Shown here piece after piece: positions 36,447-44,183 of a DNA stretch of 64,000 bases. Every line of letters begins with the position of its first letter. Position 1 is the first letter of the stretch. The stretch is from Pseudoalteromonas tunicata (lineage in GTDB: Bacteria > Pseudomonadota > Gammaproteobacteria > Enterobacterales > Alteromonadaceae). The stretch is taken from assembly GCF_002310815.1 (NCBI RefSeq), contig NZ_CP011032.1:970001-1034000 (forward strand), given 5' to 3'. A model generated the notes under the pieces. That model searched no databases and had not been told where the DNA came from. It was given only the letters and a program-made list of their open reading frames with translations. The translations under genes were made by a program, and so were the position numbers.

Positions 36447-37545
36447 ATGTTTGAAGTGAATCCTGTGATTAATCAAATCAAGGACATCCGCGAACGTACT
36501 GACCTTTTACGGGGGTATCTTTGACTACCCTAATAAAAAAGAGCGTTTAGAAGAAGTAAACGGTGAATTAGAAGATTCAAACGTCTGGAATGATCCTGAG
36601 AAAGCGCAAACGCTTGGACGTGAGAAGGTCGCTCTTGAAACGGTAGTTGAAACCATTGACGAATTAGATGCCGGCACAGATGATGTTGAAGGCTTAATTG
36701 AATTAGCGATTGAAGCTGAAGATTTAGATACGTTTCAAGAAGCTGAAAAAGAAGCGGCCGATTTGGTCGCTAAACTTGAAAAACTTGAATTTCGCCGTAT
36801 GTTTTCGGGCGATTTTGACCAAAACGATGCTTACCTTGATTTACAATCTGGTTCTGGCGGCACAGAAGCGCAAGATTGGTGTAACATATTGCTGCGTATG
36901 TATTTACGCTGGGCTGATGCCAAAGGTTTTAAAGCTGAACTTGTTGAAGCAACTGACGGTGATGTGGCCGGTATTAAAGGCGCAACAGTTCGCATTGTTG
37001 GTGAATATGCTTACGGTTGGCTGCGTACCGAAACAGGTGTACACCGCTTAGTTCGTAAAAGTCCATTTGATTCGGGTGGCCGTCGCCATACTTCGTTTGC
37101 GTCTGCATTTGTTTACCCAGAAATTGACGACAACATTAAAATTGATATTAATCCTGCTGACTTACGTATTGACGTATACCGTGCATCGGGCGCGGGTGGT
37201 CAGCACGTAAATACCACAGAATCTGCGGTACGTATCACTCACTTACCAACCAATACCGTTGTACAGTGTCAGAATGAGCGTTCGCAACATAAGAATAAAG
37301 ACCAAGCAATGAAGCAGTTAAAAGCTAAGTTGTTTGAACTTGAATTACAAAAGCAAAATGCTGAAAAGCAAACTCAAGAAGATGCAAAATCAGACATCGG
37401 TTGGGGAAGCCAAATTCGATCTTATGTACTGGATGATTCTCGTATTAAAGATTTACGTACAGGCATTGAAAACAGAAATACACAAGCCGTCCTAGATGGC
37501 GACTTAGATAAATTTATTGAAGCCAGCCTTAAATCTGGCCTATAA
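36447..37545 (+). CDS. prfB: Peptide chain release factor 2 (programmed frameshift)
   Basis: RF2 ends translation at UGA and UAA. The gene starts at ATG 36447 with a GGAG site. After 25 codons it meets an in-frame TGA (36522-36524) inside the classic signal: an internal GGGGG-type Shine-Dalgarno (36511-36515) then TATCTTTGAC. A +1 shift at CTT (36519-36521) resumes with GAC at 36523 and reads to 37545, giving 365 residues, the length of E. coli RF2. The SPF tripeptide anticodon (KSPFDSGG) and the catalytic GGQ ([14 protein letters not shown]) are both present. It is autoregulated: scarce RF2 favours the shift. It lies between recJ and lysS. Confidence 0.96.
36511..36524 (+). promoter_or_regulatory. 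Programmed +1 frameshift signal
   Basis: GGGGGTATCTTTGA: an internal Shine-Dalgarno-like run 3 bases before the slippery CTT codon and the TGA stop. It matches the RF2 autoregulatory element. Confidence 0.95.
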
Positions 37546-37572
37546 CCACCAAGCTAAATAAGAGCTATGAAC

Positions 37573-39108
37573 ATGACTGATCAAATCCAAGACGAAAATA
37601 AGTTAATTGCTGAGCGTCGTGCCAAGTTAGATGCAATTCGCGCCAACTGCCCGGCCAATGGTCATCCAAATACCTTCCGCCGTGAAGATTACACAGCAGA
37701 TTTAGAAGCTAAGTTTGGTGATAAATCGAAAGAGGAATTAACAGAGCTTCACCACGAAGTGGCCATTGCTGGTCGTATTTTAGCAAAACGTGGCCCGTTC
37801 TTTTTATTGCAAGATATGAAAGGCCGCATTCAAGCGTACGCTTCAAAAGACGCACAGCAAGACCTTAAAGCAAAATATGGCCAACTAGACATTGGTGACA
37901 TTATCTCTGTTAAAGGCCCGTTAAATAAATCAGGTAAAGGCGATTTGTATGTTGATATGGTTGAATATCAACTATTAACTAAATCATTACGCCCATTACC
38001 AGAAAAATTCCATGGTTTATCAGACCAAGAAACGAAATATCGTCAGCGTTATGTTGATTTAATCACGAATATGGATACCCGTGAGACGTTCCGTATTCGT
38101 TCTAAAGTGATTGATGGCATTCGTCGTTTCTTAGTTGACCGTGACTTCATGGAAGTAGAAACGCCGATGTTGCATATCATCCCAGGTGGCGCATCAGCTC
38201 GTCCGTTTGTGACTCATCACAATGCCCTTGATATCGATATGTATTTACGTATTGCACCTGAGCTTTATTTAAAGCGTTTGGTTGTAGGTGGTTTTGAGCG
38301 TGTATTTGAAATTAACCGTAACTTCCGTAACGAAGGGTTATCAACACGTCACAATCCTGAATTCACTATGATTGAGTTCTACCAAGCGTATGCAGATTAC
38401 ATCGATATGATGAATCTAACAGAAGACATGCTGCGTACTGTGGCACAAGATGTACTTGGTACAACGTTAATTGTAAACACAGTTAAAAATGCAGACGGCG
38501 AAGTGACGGACACCATTGAGTATGACTTTGGTCAACCGTTTACGCGTTTATCGATGTCAGATGCGATTTTAAAATACAACCCAGACTTTAAGCCTGAAGT
38601 ATTTAAAGATCCTGAAAACCATTTTGAAGAGTTAAAAGCATACGCGAAGCAGCTTCATGTGAAAATTCCTGAAAACTGTGTTTGGGGTCCTGGCAAGTTT
38701 TTATGTGAAATCTTTGAAGAAACGGCAGAGCATAAACTAATACAACCTACATTTATTACCGAATACCCGTGGGAAGTATCACCATTAGCTCGTCGTAACG
38801 ACGAAAATGGATTCATTACCGATCGTTTTGAGTTTTTTGTTGGTGGTCGTGAGCTGGCAAATGGTTTCTCTGAGCTTAATGATGCACAAGATCAAGCTGA
38901 GCGTTTCTCTCGTCAAGTAGAAGAGAAAGATGCGGGTGATGATGAAGCAATGCATTATGACGAAGATTATATCCGCGCACTTGAGTTTGGTTTACCACCA
39001 ACAGCAGGTGAGGGAATTGGTATTGACCGTTTAGTGATGTTATTCACTAATTCATCAACAATTAAAGATGTTCTTTTGTTCCCACACATGCGTCCAGAAG
39101 CTGAATAA
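37573..39108 (+). CDS. lysS: Lysine--tRNA ligase, class II
   Basis: The enzyme charges tRNA-Lys. The protein, about 511 residues, has an N-terminal OB-fold anticodon-binding domain ([19 protein letters not shown]) and a class II core: motif 2 [18 protein letters not shown] and motif 3 [13 protein letters not shown] choose ATG 37573, because the AAGAG site is 8 bases upstream. ATG 37567 would leave only 2 bases. It follows prfB by 27 bases, so the two are probably co-transcribed. It ends at a strong hairpin. Confidence 0.95.
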   Translation: MTDQIQDENKLIAERRAKLDAIRANCPANGHPNTFRREDYTADLEAKFGDKSKEELTELHHEVAIAGRILAKRGPFFLLQDMKGRIQAYASKDAQQDLKAKYGQLDIGDIISVKGPLNKSGKGDLYVDMVEYQLLTKSLRPLPEKFHGLSDQETKYRQRYVDLITNMDTRETFRIRSKVIDGIRRFLVDRDFMEVETPMLHIIPGGASARPFVTHHNALDIDMYLRIAPELYLKRLVVGGFERVFEINRNFRNEGLSTRHNPEFTMIEFYQAYADYIDMMNLTEDMLRTVAQDVLGTTLIVNTVKNADGEVTDTIEYDFGQPFTRLSMSDAILKYNPDFKPEVFKDPENHFEELKAYAKQLHVKIPENCVWGPGKFLCEIFEETAEHKLIQPTFITEYPWEVSPLARRNDENGFITDRFEFFVGGRELANGFSELNDAQDQAERFSRQVEEKDAGDDEAMHYDEDYIRALEFGLPPTAGEGIGIDRLVMLFTNSSTIKDVLLFPHMRPEAE

Positions 39109-39125
39109 TATTGTTTGATTGAAAT

Positions 39126-39155
39126 AAAAAACGCCGCAAATTTGCGGCGTTTTTT
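39126..39155. terminator. Intrinsic terminator after lysS
   Basis: A perfect 15-base-arm palindrome (AAAAAACGCCGCAAA / TTTGCGGCGTTTTTT) lies 18 bases after the lysS stop codon and is followed by ATTG. Confidence 0.88.
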
Positions 39156-39398
39156 ATTGTTTTTATTTATCTTAGTGTGGTTTTGAATACCTAACTTAAA
39201 ACTCAAATTATTAAAAGTAATCAATAAAGTTGGTGTTTTTATACCATGTTCCGCTGTCGAAGGAACATTAATCATTAGAGTTTGGTTGCTTATCCCTTTT
39301 ATTGACCGTTTAACATTTTATTGTTTTGTCGATTATTAAAATATTTATTCTTATCTACTAACAGACAAACAAAACGTTAAAAATGAAAGGAAAATAAA

Positions 39399-39671
39399 AT
39401 GGAAAACTTTACATCACTCTTAAGCGGTATGTCGGCAATGGAATACGCGATTGTAATTCCCTTAATGTTGGCGATTTATTTTATTCCCACAATTTTGGCA
39501 TTCTTTTTTAATCGTAAATATTTAAAAGTAATAGCTATTGTTAACGTACCGGCAGGTTTATCTGTGATTGCATGGGGTGGGTTAATTGTTGTTGCGGTAA
39601 CCGGCAGCGCGTCAGAAACGTTACTAAAGAAACTAAAGTTAGATAAATATATCCCAGCAAAGGCGACTTAA
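39399..39671 (+). CDS. Superinfection-immunity-like small membrane protein
   Basis: This 90-residue protein has two hydrophobic helices (about residues 14-36 and 42-67) separated by a short basic turn (NRKYLK), and a basic C terminus. The pattern IPLMLAIYFIPTILAFF-basic-helix-WGGLIVV resembles the superinfection-immunity membrane family named for phage T4 Imm. Many chromosomal members have no known function, so a phage-exclusion role is only a possibility. A good AAGGAAAA site precedes ATG. It stands alone between lysS and the tRNA cluster, after about 290 non-coding bases that hold a 7-base inverted repeat at 39246-39268. Confidence 0.6.
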   Translation: MENFTSLLSGMSAMEYAIVIPLMLAIYFIPTILAFFFNRKYLKVIAIVNVPAGLSVIAWGGLIVVAVTGSASETLLKKLKLDKYIPAKAT

Positions 39672-39774
39672 TAAGGTAAGCTGTTTTTATTTGTAGAGCT
39701 TGAGCTGTAATTTAATTGCGTAATAAGGCAGTAATGAGTATGGTTATTGCGCAATAAATTCAATAAATAAACGG

Positions 39775-39815
39775 TTCTGTTCAAACTATAGTCATACGAC
39801 TTAAAATGAACAGAA
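39775..39815. promoter_or_regulatory. Dyad upstream of the tRNA promoter
   Basis: A perfect 9-base inverted repeat (TTCTGTTCA at 39775-39783, TGAACAGAA at 39807-39815) with a 23-base interval ends 6 bases before the -35 box of the tRNA promoter. It could bind a regulator or form a cruciform. It does not match the LexA spacing. Confidence 0.4.
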
Positions 39816-39821
39816 AAGTGT

Positions 39822-39856
39822 TTGACTTATTTTCTGAATTCTTTATTATACGCCCC
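39822..39856 (+). promoter_or_regulatory. Stable-RNA type promoter for the tRNA cluster
   Basis: TTGACT (39822-39827), a 16-base spacer and TATTAT (39844-39849) are followed by a GC-rich discriminator (ACGCCCC), as in promoters under stringent control. The first tRNA begins at 39864. Confidence 0.65.
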
Positions 39857-39863
39857 ACAAGAC

Positions 39864-39956
39864 GGAGAGGTGGCCGAGTGGCCGAAGGCGCTCCCCTGCT
39901 AAGGGAGTATAGGGTTTGTAGCCCTATCGAGGGTTCGAATCCCTCCTTCTCCGCCA
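39864..39956 (+). tRNA. tRNA-Ser (GCU)
   Basis: This 93-base class II tRNA includes the encoded CCA. The acceptor arms are GGAGAGG / CTTCTCC with one G-T pair and discriminator G. The anticodon loop is CTGCTAA with GCT at 39898-39900, reading AGC and AGU codons. A long variable arm (TATAGGGTTTGTAGCCCTA) and the TTCGAAT loop are present. Confidence 0.97.
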
Positions 39957-39980
39957 TTTTAAATGGTTGTCTTGTAAACC

Positions 39981-40057
39981 GGACGCATAGCTCAGCTGGA
40001 TAGAGTACTCGGCTACGAACCGAGCGGTCGGAGGTTCGAATCCTCCTGCGTCCACCA
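39981..40057 (+). tRNA. tRNA-Arg (ACG), copy 1
   Basis: This 77-base tRNA has an encoded CCA. The acceptor arms GGACGCA / TGCGTCC are fully Watson-Crick. The anticodon loop CTACGAA gives ACG, expected to be deaminated to ICG, reading CGU, CGC and CGA. Confidence 0.97.
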
Positions 40058-40114
40058 TCTTTTCTCGATGTAAAAATTGAAGTTCGTTAGTAGGAACTAA
40101 AATTACTATCCGAT

Positions 40115-40191
40115 GGATGCATAGCTCAGCTGGATAGAGTACTCGGCTACGAACCGAGCGGTCGGAGGTTCGAATCCTCCTGCGTCCACCA
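40115..40191 (+). tRNA. tRNA-Arg (ACG), copy 2
   Basis: Identical to copy 1 except that the fourth base is T (GGATGCA), giving a U-G wobble against the unchanged 3' strand TGCGTCC. Anticodon ACG and CCA are encoded. Copies 1 and 2 start 134 bases apart. Confidence 0.97.
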
Positions 40192-40249
40192 TCTTTTCTC
40201 GATGTAAAAATTGAAGTTCAATAGTAACGAACTAAAAGTACTTTCCGAT

Positions 40250-40326
40250 GGATGCATAGCTCAGCTGGATAGAGTACTCGGCTACGAACCGAGCGGTCGG
40301 AGGTTCGAATCCTCCTGCGTCCACCA
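40250..40326 (+). tRNA. tRNA-Arg (ACG), copy 3
   Basis: Same sequence as copy 2, including the U4-G69 wobble. It starts 135 bases after copy 2 and is separated from it by a 58-base related spacer. Confidence 0.97.
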
Positions 40327-40384
40327 TCTTTTCTCGATGTAAAAAGGGAAGTTCGTCAGTAGGAACTAAAATTATTTATCCGAT

Positions 40385-40461
40385 GGATGCATAGCTCAGC
40401 TGGATAGAGTACTCGGCTACGAACCGAGCGGTCGGAGGTTCGAATCCTCCTGCGTCCACCA
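40385..40461 (+). tRNA. tRNA-Arg (ACG), copy 4
   Basis: Same sequence as copies 2 and 3. It is the last tRNA of the array, followed by a palindrome (40465-40480) and a terminator. Confidence 0.97.
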
Positions 40462-40482
40462 TCTTTCACTCTAGAGTGAAAT

Positions 40483-40510
40483 AAAAAACCTACCTTGAGT
40501 AGGTTTTTTT
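40483..40510 (+). terminator. Intrinsic terminator of the tRNA operon
   Basis: A 10-base stem (AAAAACCTAC / GTAGGTTTTT) with a 5-base loop and T-tract lies 22 bases after the last tRNA. A 16-base palindrome centred on CTAG (40465-40480) precedes it. Confidence 0.85.
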
Positions 40511-40617
40511 ATGCGTAAAATTTACAATCCGAACTTCTTTTTACCAATCTCCTTTCAAATGATCATCATTAACATTTATATCGTATAGTAAATAGGGTTT
40601 TACTGGGAGATCGGTGA

Positions 40618-41472
40618 GTGATGACATACCGTAAGTTTTTAATTATTTGGCTCTGTTTACTTAGTTTAGGTGGCTGCTCTACAACTTTTGTGTATAACAA
40701 TCTCCCTTGGTTGTCACATTACTGGCTTAATGATTACGTTGATTTGAATAAGCAGCAAACACAGCAATTTAAAAATGAAATTGAAAAATTACGTACTTGG
40801 CATCGCACCGAAGAATTACCTAAATACCAACAGCAATTGGCCCTTATTAAGCAAACAGTATTAACAACTAGTGAACCTAGCCAGTTTTTAATGTGGCGAC
40901 AACAAACCGAAGCGTTTTGGCAAACCTTAGTTGAGCAAGCTAAAGATCCTTTGGTTGAACTTGCATTGACTTTATCTTTTGAACAAAAGCAGCAGTTTAT
41001 AGAAAATTTAACCAACAAAATTAACCAGCAAGTAAAAGTGTTAGATAAAAAGAGTGATGCTGATTTGATTGAGGAGCGGGTTGAAAGGGTCACTGATAAT
41101 TTTAACGATTGGTTAGGAAAATTGACCTCAGAGCAAAAGTCACTGATAAAACAAAATGTACTGGCAACTCAATTAAAACAAAATTTATGGCTCGATTATA
41201 AACAGCAGCGTTTAGCTGCGCTTACGAAGCTATTTTTACAACCTACAATCAATGAAACACAATTTCGCTTGCGTTTAACAGACATAATTATTAATCCAGA
41301 TCAGTTTAAGTCAGAGCAACTACTCGCCTTATCTGCTAGGGACAAACAGCAAAATGCGGCTTTACAGCACACGTTAATAAGTACTTTAACTAAAAAACAG
41401 CAGCAGCATTTAATGAAAGAGTTTGATAAGTGGTACAAGGATATTGAAAGCATTGCTAACGAGCAAGGTTAG
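40618..41472 (+). CDS. DUF6279 family lipoprotein
   Basis: This lipoprotein, about 284 residues, has a signal ending SLGGC (Cys near residue 20), followed by the conserved TTFVYNNLPWLSHYWLNDYVDLNKQQ opening of DUF6279. The remainder is almost all alpha-helical, rich in Lys, Gln and Glu, with coiled-coil-like stretches (residues 45-75 and 105-165). The function is unknown. GTG 40618 is 8 bases after a GGGAG site and ATG 40621 is the next codon; either can start it. Confidence 0.8.
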   Translation: MMTYRKFLIIWLCLLSLGGCSTTFVYNNLPWLSHYWLNDYVDLNKQQTQQFKNEIEKLRTWHRTEELPKYQQQLALIKQTVLTTSEPSQFLMWRQQTEAFWQTLVEQAKDPLVELALTLSFEQKQQFIENLTNKINQQVKVLDKKSDADLIEERVERVTDNFNDWLGKLTSEQKSLIKQNVLATQLKQNLWLDYKQQRLAALTKLFLQPTINETQFRLRLTDIIINPDQFKSEQLLALSARDKQQNAALQHTLISTLTKKQQQHLMKEFDKWYKDIESIANEQG

Positions 41473-41547
41473 ATTTGATTTGTAACGTTAACATGGGCAC
41501 AAAGGCGTGATTAAGGTATGATCCTTCTTTTTTGCAAGTGAGCTTTT

Positions 41548-42021
41548 ATGTCATTTAATTTTAGTTTTGTACTTAATAAAGCTTATTTTACTGAGTGTTT
41601 TGAGCAATCTGAGCTGATTAACCTTGCGCCTAAACGTAAGTTAATTTTTGCCAGCGGTTTGATTATTTTTGGCCTACTGTTAAATCGTTTTACGGATACA
41701 GGGCAATTTGCGGCTTATTTATTGATGGGCATAGGTGTTTTAGAATTTATTGCCTATTACTATCGCAAGCCTTGGTGGGTGACGCGACAGATGTGGAGTC
41801 GCTCGGCAAATGTAACTGTGACGCTTATCATCGACGAAGAAAAAATAGCGACTCAAAGTATTTATCATCAACTTGTGATTTATTGGTCTGACTTGGCTGA
41901 AGTGATTGATACACCAAAGGGGATTATAGTCGTTACCAGCAAAAATACTCGCCATTATTTATCTAAAGCATATGTTGATGAGCAGGCTATTGCATACATC
42001 ACACAACAGTTAGCCAGTTAA
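41548..42021 (+). CDS. YcxB-like membrane protein
   Basis: This 157-residue protein begins FNFSFVLNKAYFTECFEQS, typical of YcxB-like proteins. It has two hydrophobic helices (about residues 32-47 and 52-72) and a C-terminal strand-rich domain (TVTLIIDEEKIATQS, VIYWSDLAEVIDTPKGIIVVTS) that resembles a PH-like fold. The function is unknown. It lies 75 bases after the DUF6279 gene on the same strand and is followed by the convergent protease gene. Confidence 0.7.
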   Translation: MSFNFSFVLNKAYFTECFEQSELINLAPKRKLIFASGLIIFGLLLNRFTDTGQFAAYLLMGIGVLEFIAYYYRKPWWVTRQMWSRSANVTVTLIIDEEKIATQSIYHQLVIYWSDLAEVIDTPKGIIVVTSKNTRHYLSKAYVDEQAIAYITQQLAS

Positions 42022-42077
42022 CATCTGTGTCAAATTAAAAAGGGTAAAAGGCTTTTTTCCTTTTACCCAATCATAGT

Positions 42078-43289
42078 TTAACGATATAACGGGCTCCAAG
42101 CACAAGTCCGATAGCCATTTTTTTCAAAATAGAAGTTAGAGCAATAATCGTCGTAGTTGCTATTACCGACATCAACGCGATAGCCACTTATATATGCATT
42201 TTGCAACGAGATAAATCGGCCATTATATAAAAGTGACCAATGAACATGCGGGCCACTTGATTGCCCACCTTCACACAGTGCCGCTGAATAATTGTTTGCA
42301 TAACGACCAAGCCATGCACCAGCCGAAATCACATCACCAGTATTATATTGCACATTATCCATATGATAGTAACTTGTAGCGTAACCACTTGAGTGGGTTA
42401 CTCGGATATTACATGCCGAATAACGTGTTACTTGGCCACCATGGGAAGCTTGTACCCAAGGGGTATTGCTGCCCCAACCACCAGAGCCATTGTTAAAATC
42501 TAACGATGAAAATGGATAGCCGGAACCAGTATTAGAATGTGCGCCGCCGCTGTACCAAGCGCTTCCACTTGGCCAAGGAAATGACATGTAAAAGCTCGCA
42601 GCCTGTATTGAAGTCTGAACCGAGGCCGCTAACTGTCTGTTATTTATATCGATTAAAAGCGATTCGCCATTCGATATTTGCGCATAGCTCGATAATAATT
42701 GATTAAATTTACTTTGTGCAGGCTGATTCGTCTGTTCTGTTTGCTGCTCGGAAGTAGAAAATAAGCTTTGCAGCGCTAAAGTCGCGGGTGTATTGCTTTG
42801 AAGCTGGCTTATTTTGTTATCAGATAAAGCTTGTTCAAATGCATAAAAGCGAGCGCTAAGCTGCAGTGCAATATCTTTTACTTGTTTATCGAAACCGACT
42901 TCGTTTGATAGCCCTTTTAATGGTTGTTCAACGTTTGCCTCATTTGGGGTCGATATTAATTGGCTTTGTAACTCGATGAGCGCAATTAGTAGTTTAGGAT
43001 TGACGCTGCTATAGCCAGCCCAGTGCAAAATAACTTCTTGTTTTGCTAAAAGTGATGGTGCATGTAGTGCAAAATAATTGGGCCAATCAATTTGATTTAG
43101 TTGGTTATTAAATAAAAACGTATTTGAATCGATCACTTGCAGGCTATTGGTTTTTAACGCTGCTAAGTGTTGTTTAGAAAGCTTGAACACATCTTTTTGA
43201 TGGCTATCTGCAAAAATCGATGGGCTAAACAAAGAGGCAAGTAGTAAGGTTGCACTGCTTAGCTTAGCAATTTGTTGATGTTTTTTCAT
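42078..43289 (-). CDS. LasA/pseudoalterin-like M23 metalloprotease
   Basis: This secreted zinc endopeptidase precursor of 403 residues has a signal peptide (about residues 1-27), a propeptide to about residue 230 and a mature M23A domain. The domain opens FPWPSGSAWYSGGAHSNTGSG. The zinc ligands H251 and D264 and the HVH motif (H348, H350), with H309 in YYHMD, match those of P. aeruginosa LasA staphylolysin and Pseudoalteromonas pseudoalterin. Such enzymes cleave glycine-rich bonds in peptidoglycan bridges or elastin. Cysteine pairs (C293/C339, C383/C396) also fit LasA. It is preceded by about 640 non-coding bases and is probably monocistronic. Confidence 0.9.
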   Translation of the reverse strand: MKKHQQIAKLSSATLLLASLFSPSIFADSHQKDVFKLSKQHLAALKTNSLQVIDSNTFLFNNQLNQIDWPNYFALHAPSLLAKQEVILHWAGYSSVNPKLLIALIELQSQLISTPNEANVEQPLKGLSNEVGFDKQVKDIALQLSARFYAFEQALSDNKISQLQSNTPATLALQSLFSTSEQQTEQTNQPAQSKFNQLLSSYAQISNGESLLIDINNRQLAASVQTSIQAASFYMSFPWPSGSAWYSGGAHSNTGSGYPFSSLDFNNGSGGWGSNTPWVQASHGGQVTRYSACNIRVTHSSGYATSYYHMDNVQYNTGDVISAGAWLGRYANNYSAALCEGGQSSGPHVHWSLLYNGRFISLQNAYISGYRVDVGNSNYDDYCSNFYFEKNGYRTCAWSPLYR

Positions 43290-43591
43290 TATTGCTCCTA
43301 GAGTTTGTACCTGTAAGTGGTTTTTATACTCTAGGTAATTGTTATAAAAATGTAATAGTCTTTATTTGTTCCTTTTATGGGTTTTTATTCTAAGTTCATT
43401 TTTAGCATAATGTAGAGTTTTGTTTACTTTTTATTCGCTGTAGCTTTTTATAATTCTAAATCGAGCGTGGCTATAAAAAATTAGTATTTATAATCATTTG
43501 GTTAGCAGTGGATTGTCTCGCAGTTATTCGAGTCTTCACTAAAAAATGGCTTGCTTATCTTAAATTATTCACTTTTTATTCATGCTCTAGC

Positions 43592-43606
43592 TTACGTAAA
43601 CGTCAA
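43592..43606. promoter_or_regulatory. Possible LiuR-type operator
   Basis: TTACGTAAACGTCAA resembles, from memory, the operators of LiuR, the MerR-type regulator of branched-chain amino-acid catabolism. The match is by eye, and the site lies well upstream of the best promoter. Confidence 0.25.
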
Positions 43607-43622
43607 TGTGTTTTTCGTGTTT

Positions 43623-43635
43623 TTGGTCTGACCAA
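43623..43635. promoter_or_regulatory. Possible FadR-type operator
   Basis: TTGGTCTGACCAA is a perfect dyad with a single central base. It contains the TGGTCnGACCA core of FadR operators (fatty-acid regulator). It lies 16 bases after the LiuR-like sequence. Confidence 0.35.
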
Positions 43636-43830
43636 TTGATCTTGTTATTGAGTTGTTTTATTTTTTTCATTTTATTAATTATGCTGGTTATCTTACTGAA
43701 TCATCTATTTTATATAGATTTTAGCTATATCCAATATTTTTAAAGCTTATAACATGATGAAAAATCCCCATGTTGTTGGCTGTTAAATTAATGTTGATTA
43801 TGTTAGTTTGTGTTTAATTGGTTTTACCAA

Positions 43831-43858
43831 TTGACAATGTTTATTTGCTTGTTAGTAT
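43831..43858 (+). promoter_or_regulatory. Candidate promoter of oadGAB
   Basis: TTGACA (43831-43836), a 16-base spacer and TAGTAT (43853-43858) lie about 73 bases before the oadG start, which has a strong GGGGGTGAGGG site. Confidence 0.5.
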
Positions 43859-43931
43859 GGTTTTATTCATTTTTAGTGAATATTTATTGTTTTTGGTGGT
43901 TTTTTATTAGCTTATTCATGGGGGTGAGGGA

Positions 43932-44171
43932 ATGGATATAGCGTCGTCGTTGATGCAAGCGGCAAACATAATGCTAACAGGCATGGTGGTTGTTTTTATC
44001 TTTTTAGCTATTTTAATCGGTGCCATCAAATTGATGACTCATTTGGTGGGGCAAGAACCTGAACCGCTAAAACCAAAAAAGTCTGCCGGTTTTAAATCAG
44101 CTGCAGTACCCAATGCACATATCGCTGCTATTTCTGCAGCAGTTCATCAATATCGTAATCAAGAAAAATAA
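43932..44171 (+). CDS. oadG: Oxaloacetate decarboxylase gamma subunit
   Basis: The 79-residue protein is the small membrane subunit that assembles the sodium-pumping decarboxylase. One helix (about residues 14-35, MLTGMVVVFIFLAILIGAIKL) is followed by a short polar tail with Pro and Lys residues, typical of OadG. It begins the oadG-oadA-oadB operon, 12 bases before oadA. Confidence 0.9.
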   Translation: MDIASSLMQAANIMLTGMVVVFIFLAILIGAIKLMTHLVGQEPEPLKPKKSAGFKSAAVPNAHIAAISAAVHQYRNQEK

Positions 44172-44183
44172 TAAGGGCGAGAG

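Larger units (their letters stand above)
39981..40461 (+). repeat. Tandem ~135-bp tRNA-plus-spacer units
   Basis: Four tRNA-Arg genes are separated by three related 57-58 base spacers, each starting ATCTTTTCTCGATGTAAAAA. Each spacer holds a small inverted repeat AGTTC...GAACT whose loop differs between spacers. The array most likely arose by tandem duplication. Confidence 0.85.
43290..43931. other. Long AT-rich intergenic region upstream of oadG
   Basis: This 642-base stretch separates the divergent protease and oadGAB genes and carries no ORF that I can support. It contains a LiuR-like sequence (43592-43606), a FadR-like palindrome (43623-43635) and a sigma-70-like promoter (43831-43858). 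The rest is T-rich with no clear repeats. Confidence 0.6.

Noticed and set aside
36763..37545. prfB as a truncated or frameshifted pseudogene
   Set aside because: The internal TGA sits in the canonical RF2 frameshift site, and the joined product has the full 365 residues.
39806..40003. ORF of 65 codons across the tRNA region
   Set aside because: It overlaps tRNA-Ser and the start of tRNA-Arg copy 1, and its sequence is that of translated tRNA. The RNA genes explain the region.
39981..40461. CRISPR-like periodic array
   Set aside because: The repeated units are 77-base tRNA genes with related spacers and the period is 135, far from CRISPR dimensions. No cas genes are present.
43290..43931. 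Hidden gene or small RNA in the 642-base gap
   Set aside because: There is no ORF with a credible start and ribosome site and no strong terminator-ended structure. It is treated as regulatory or unconserved.
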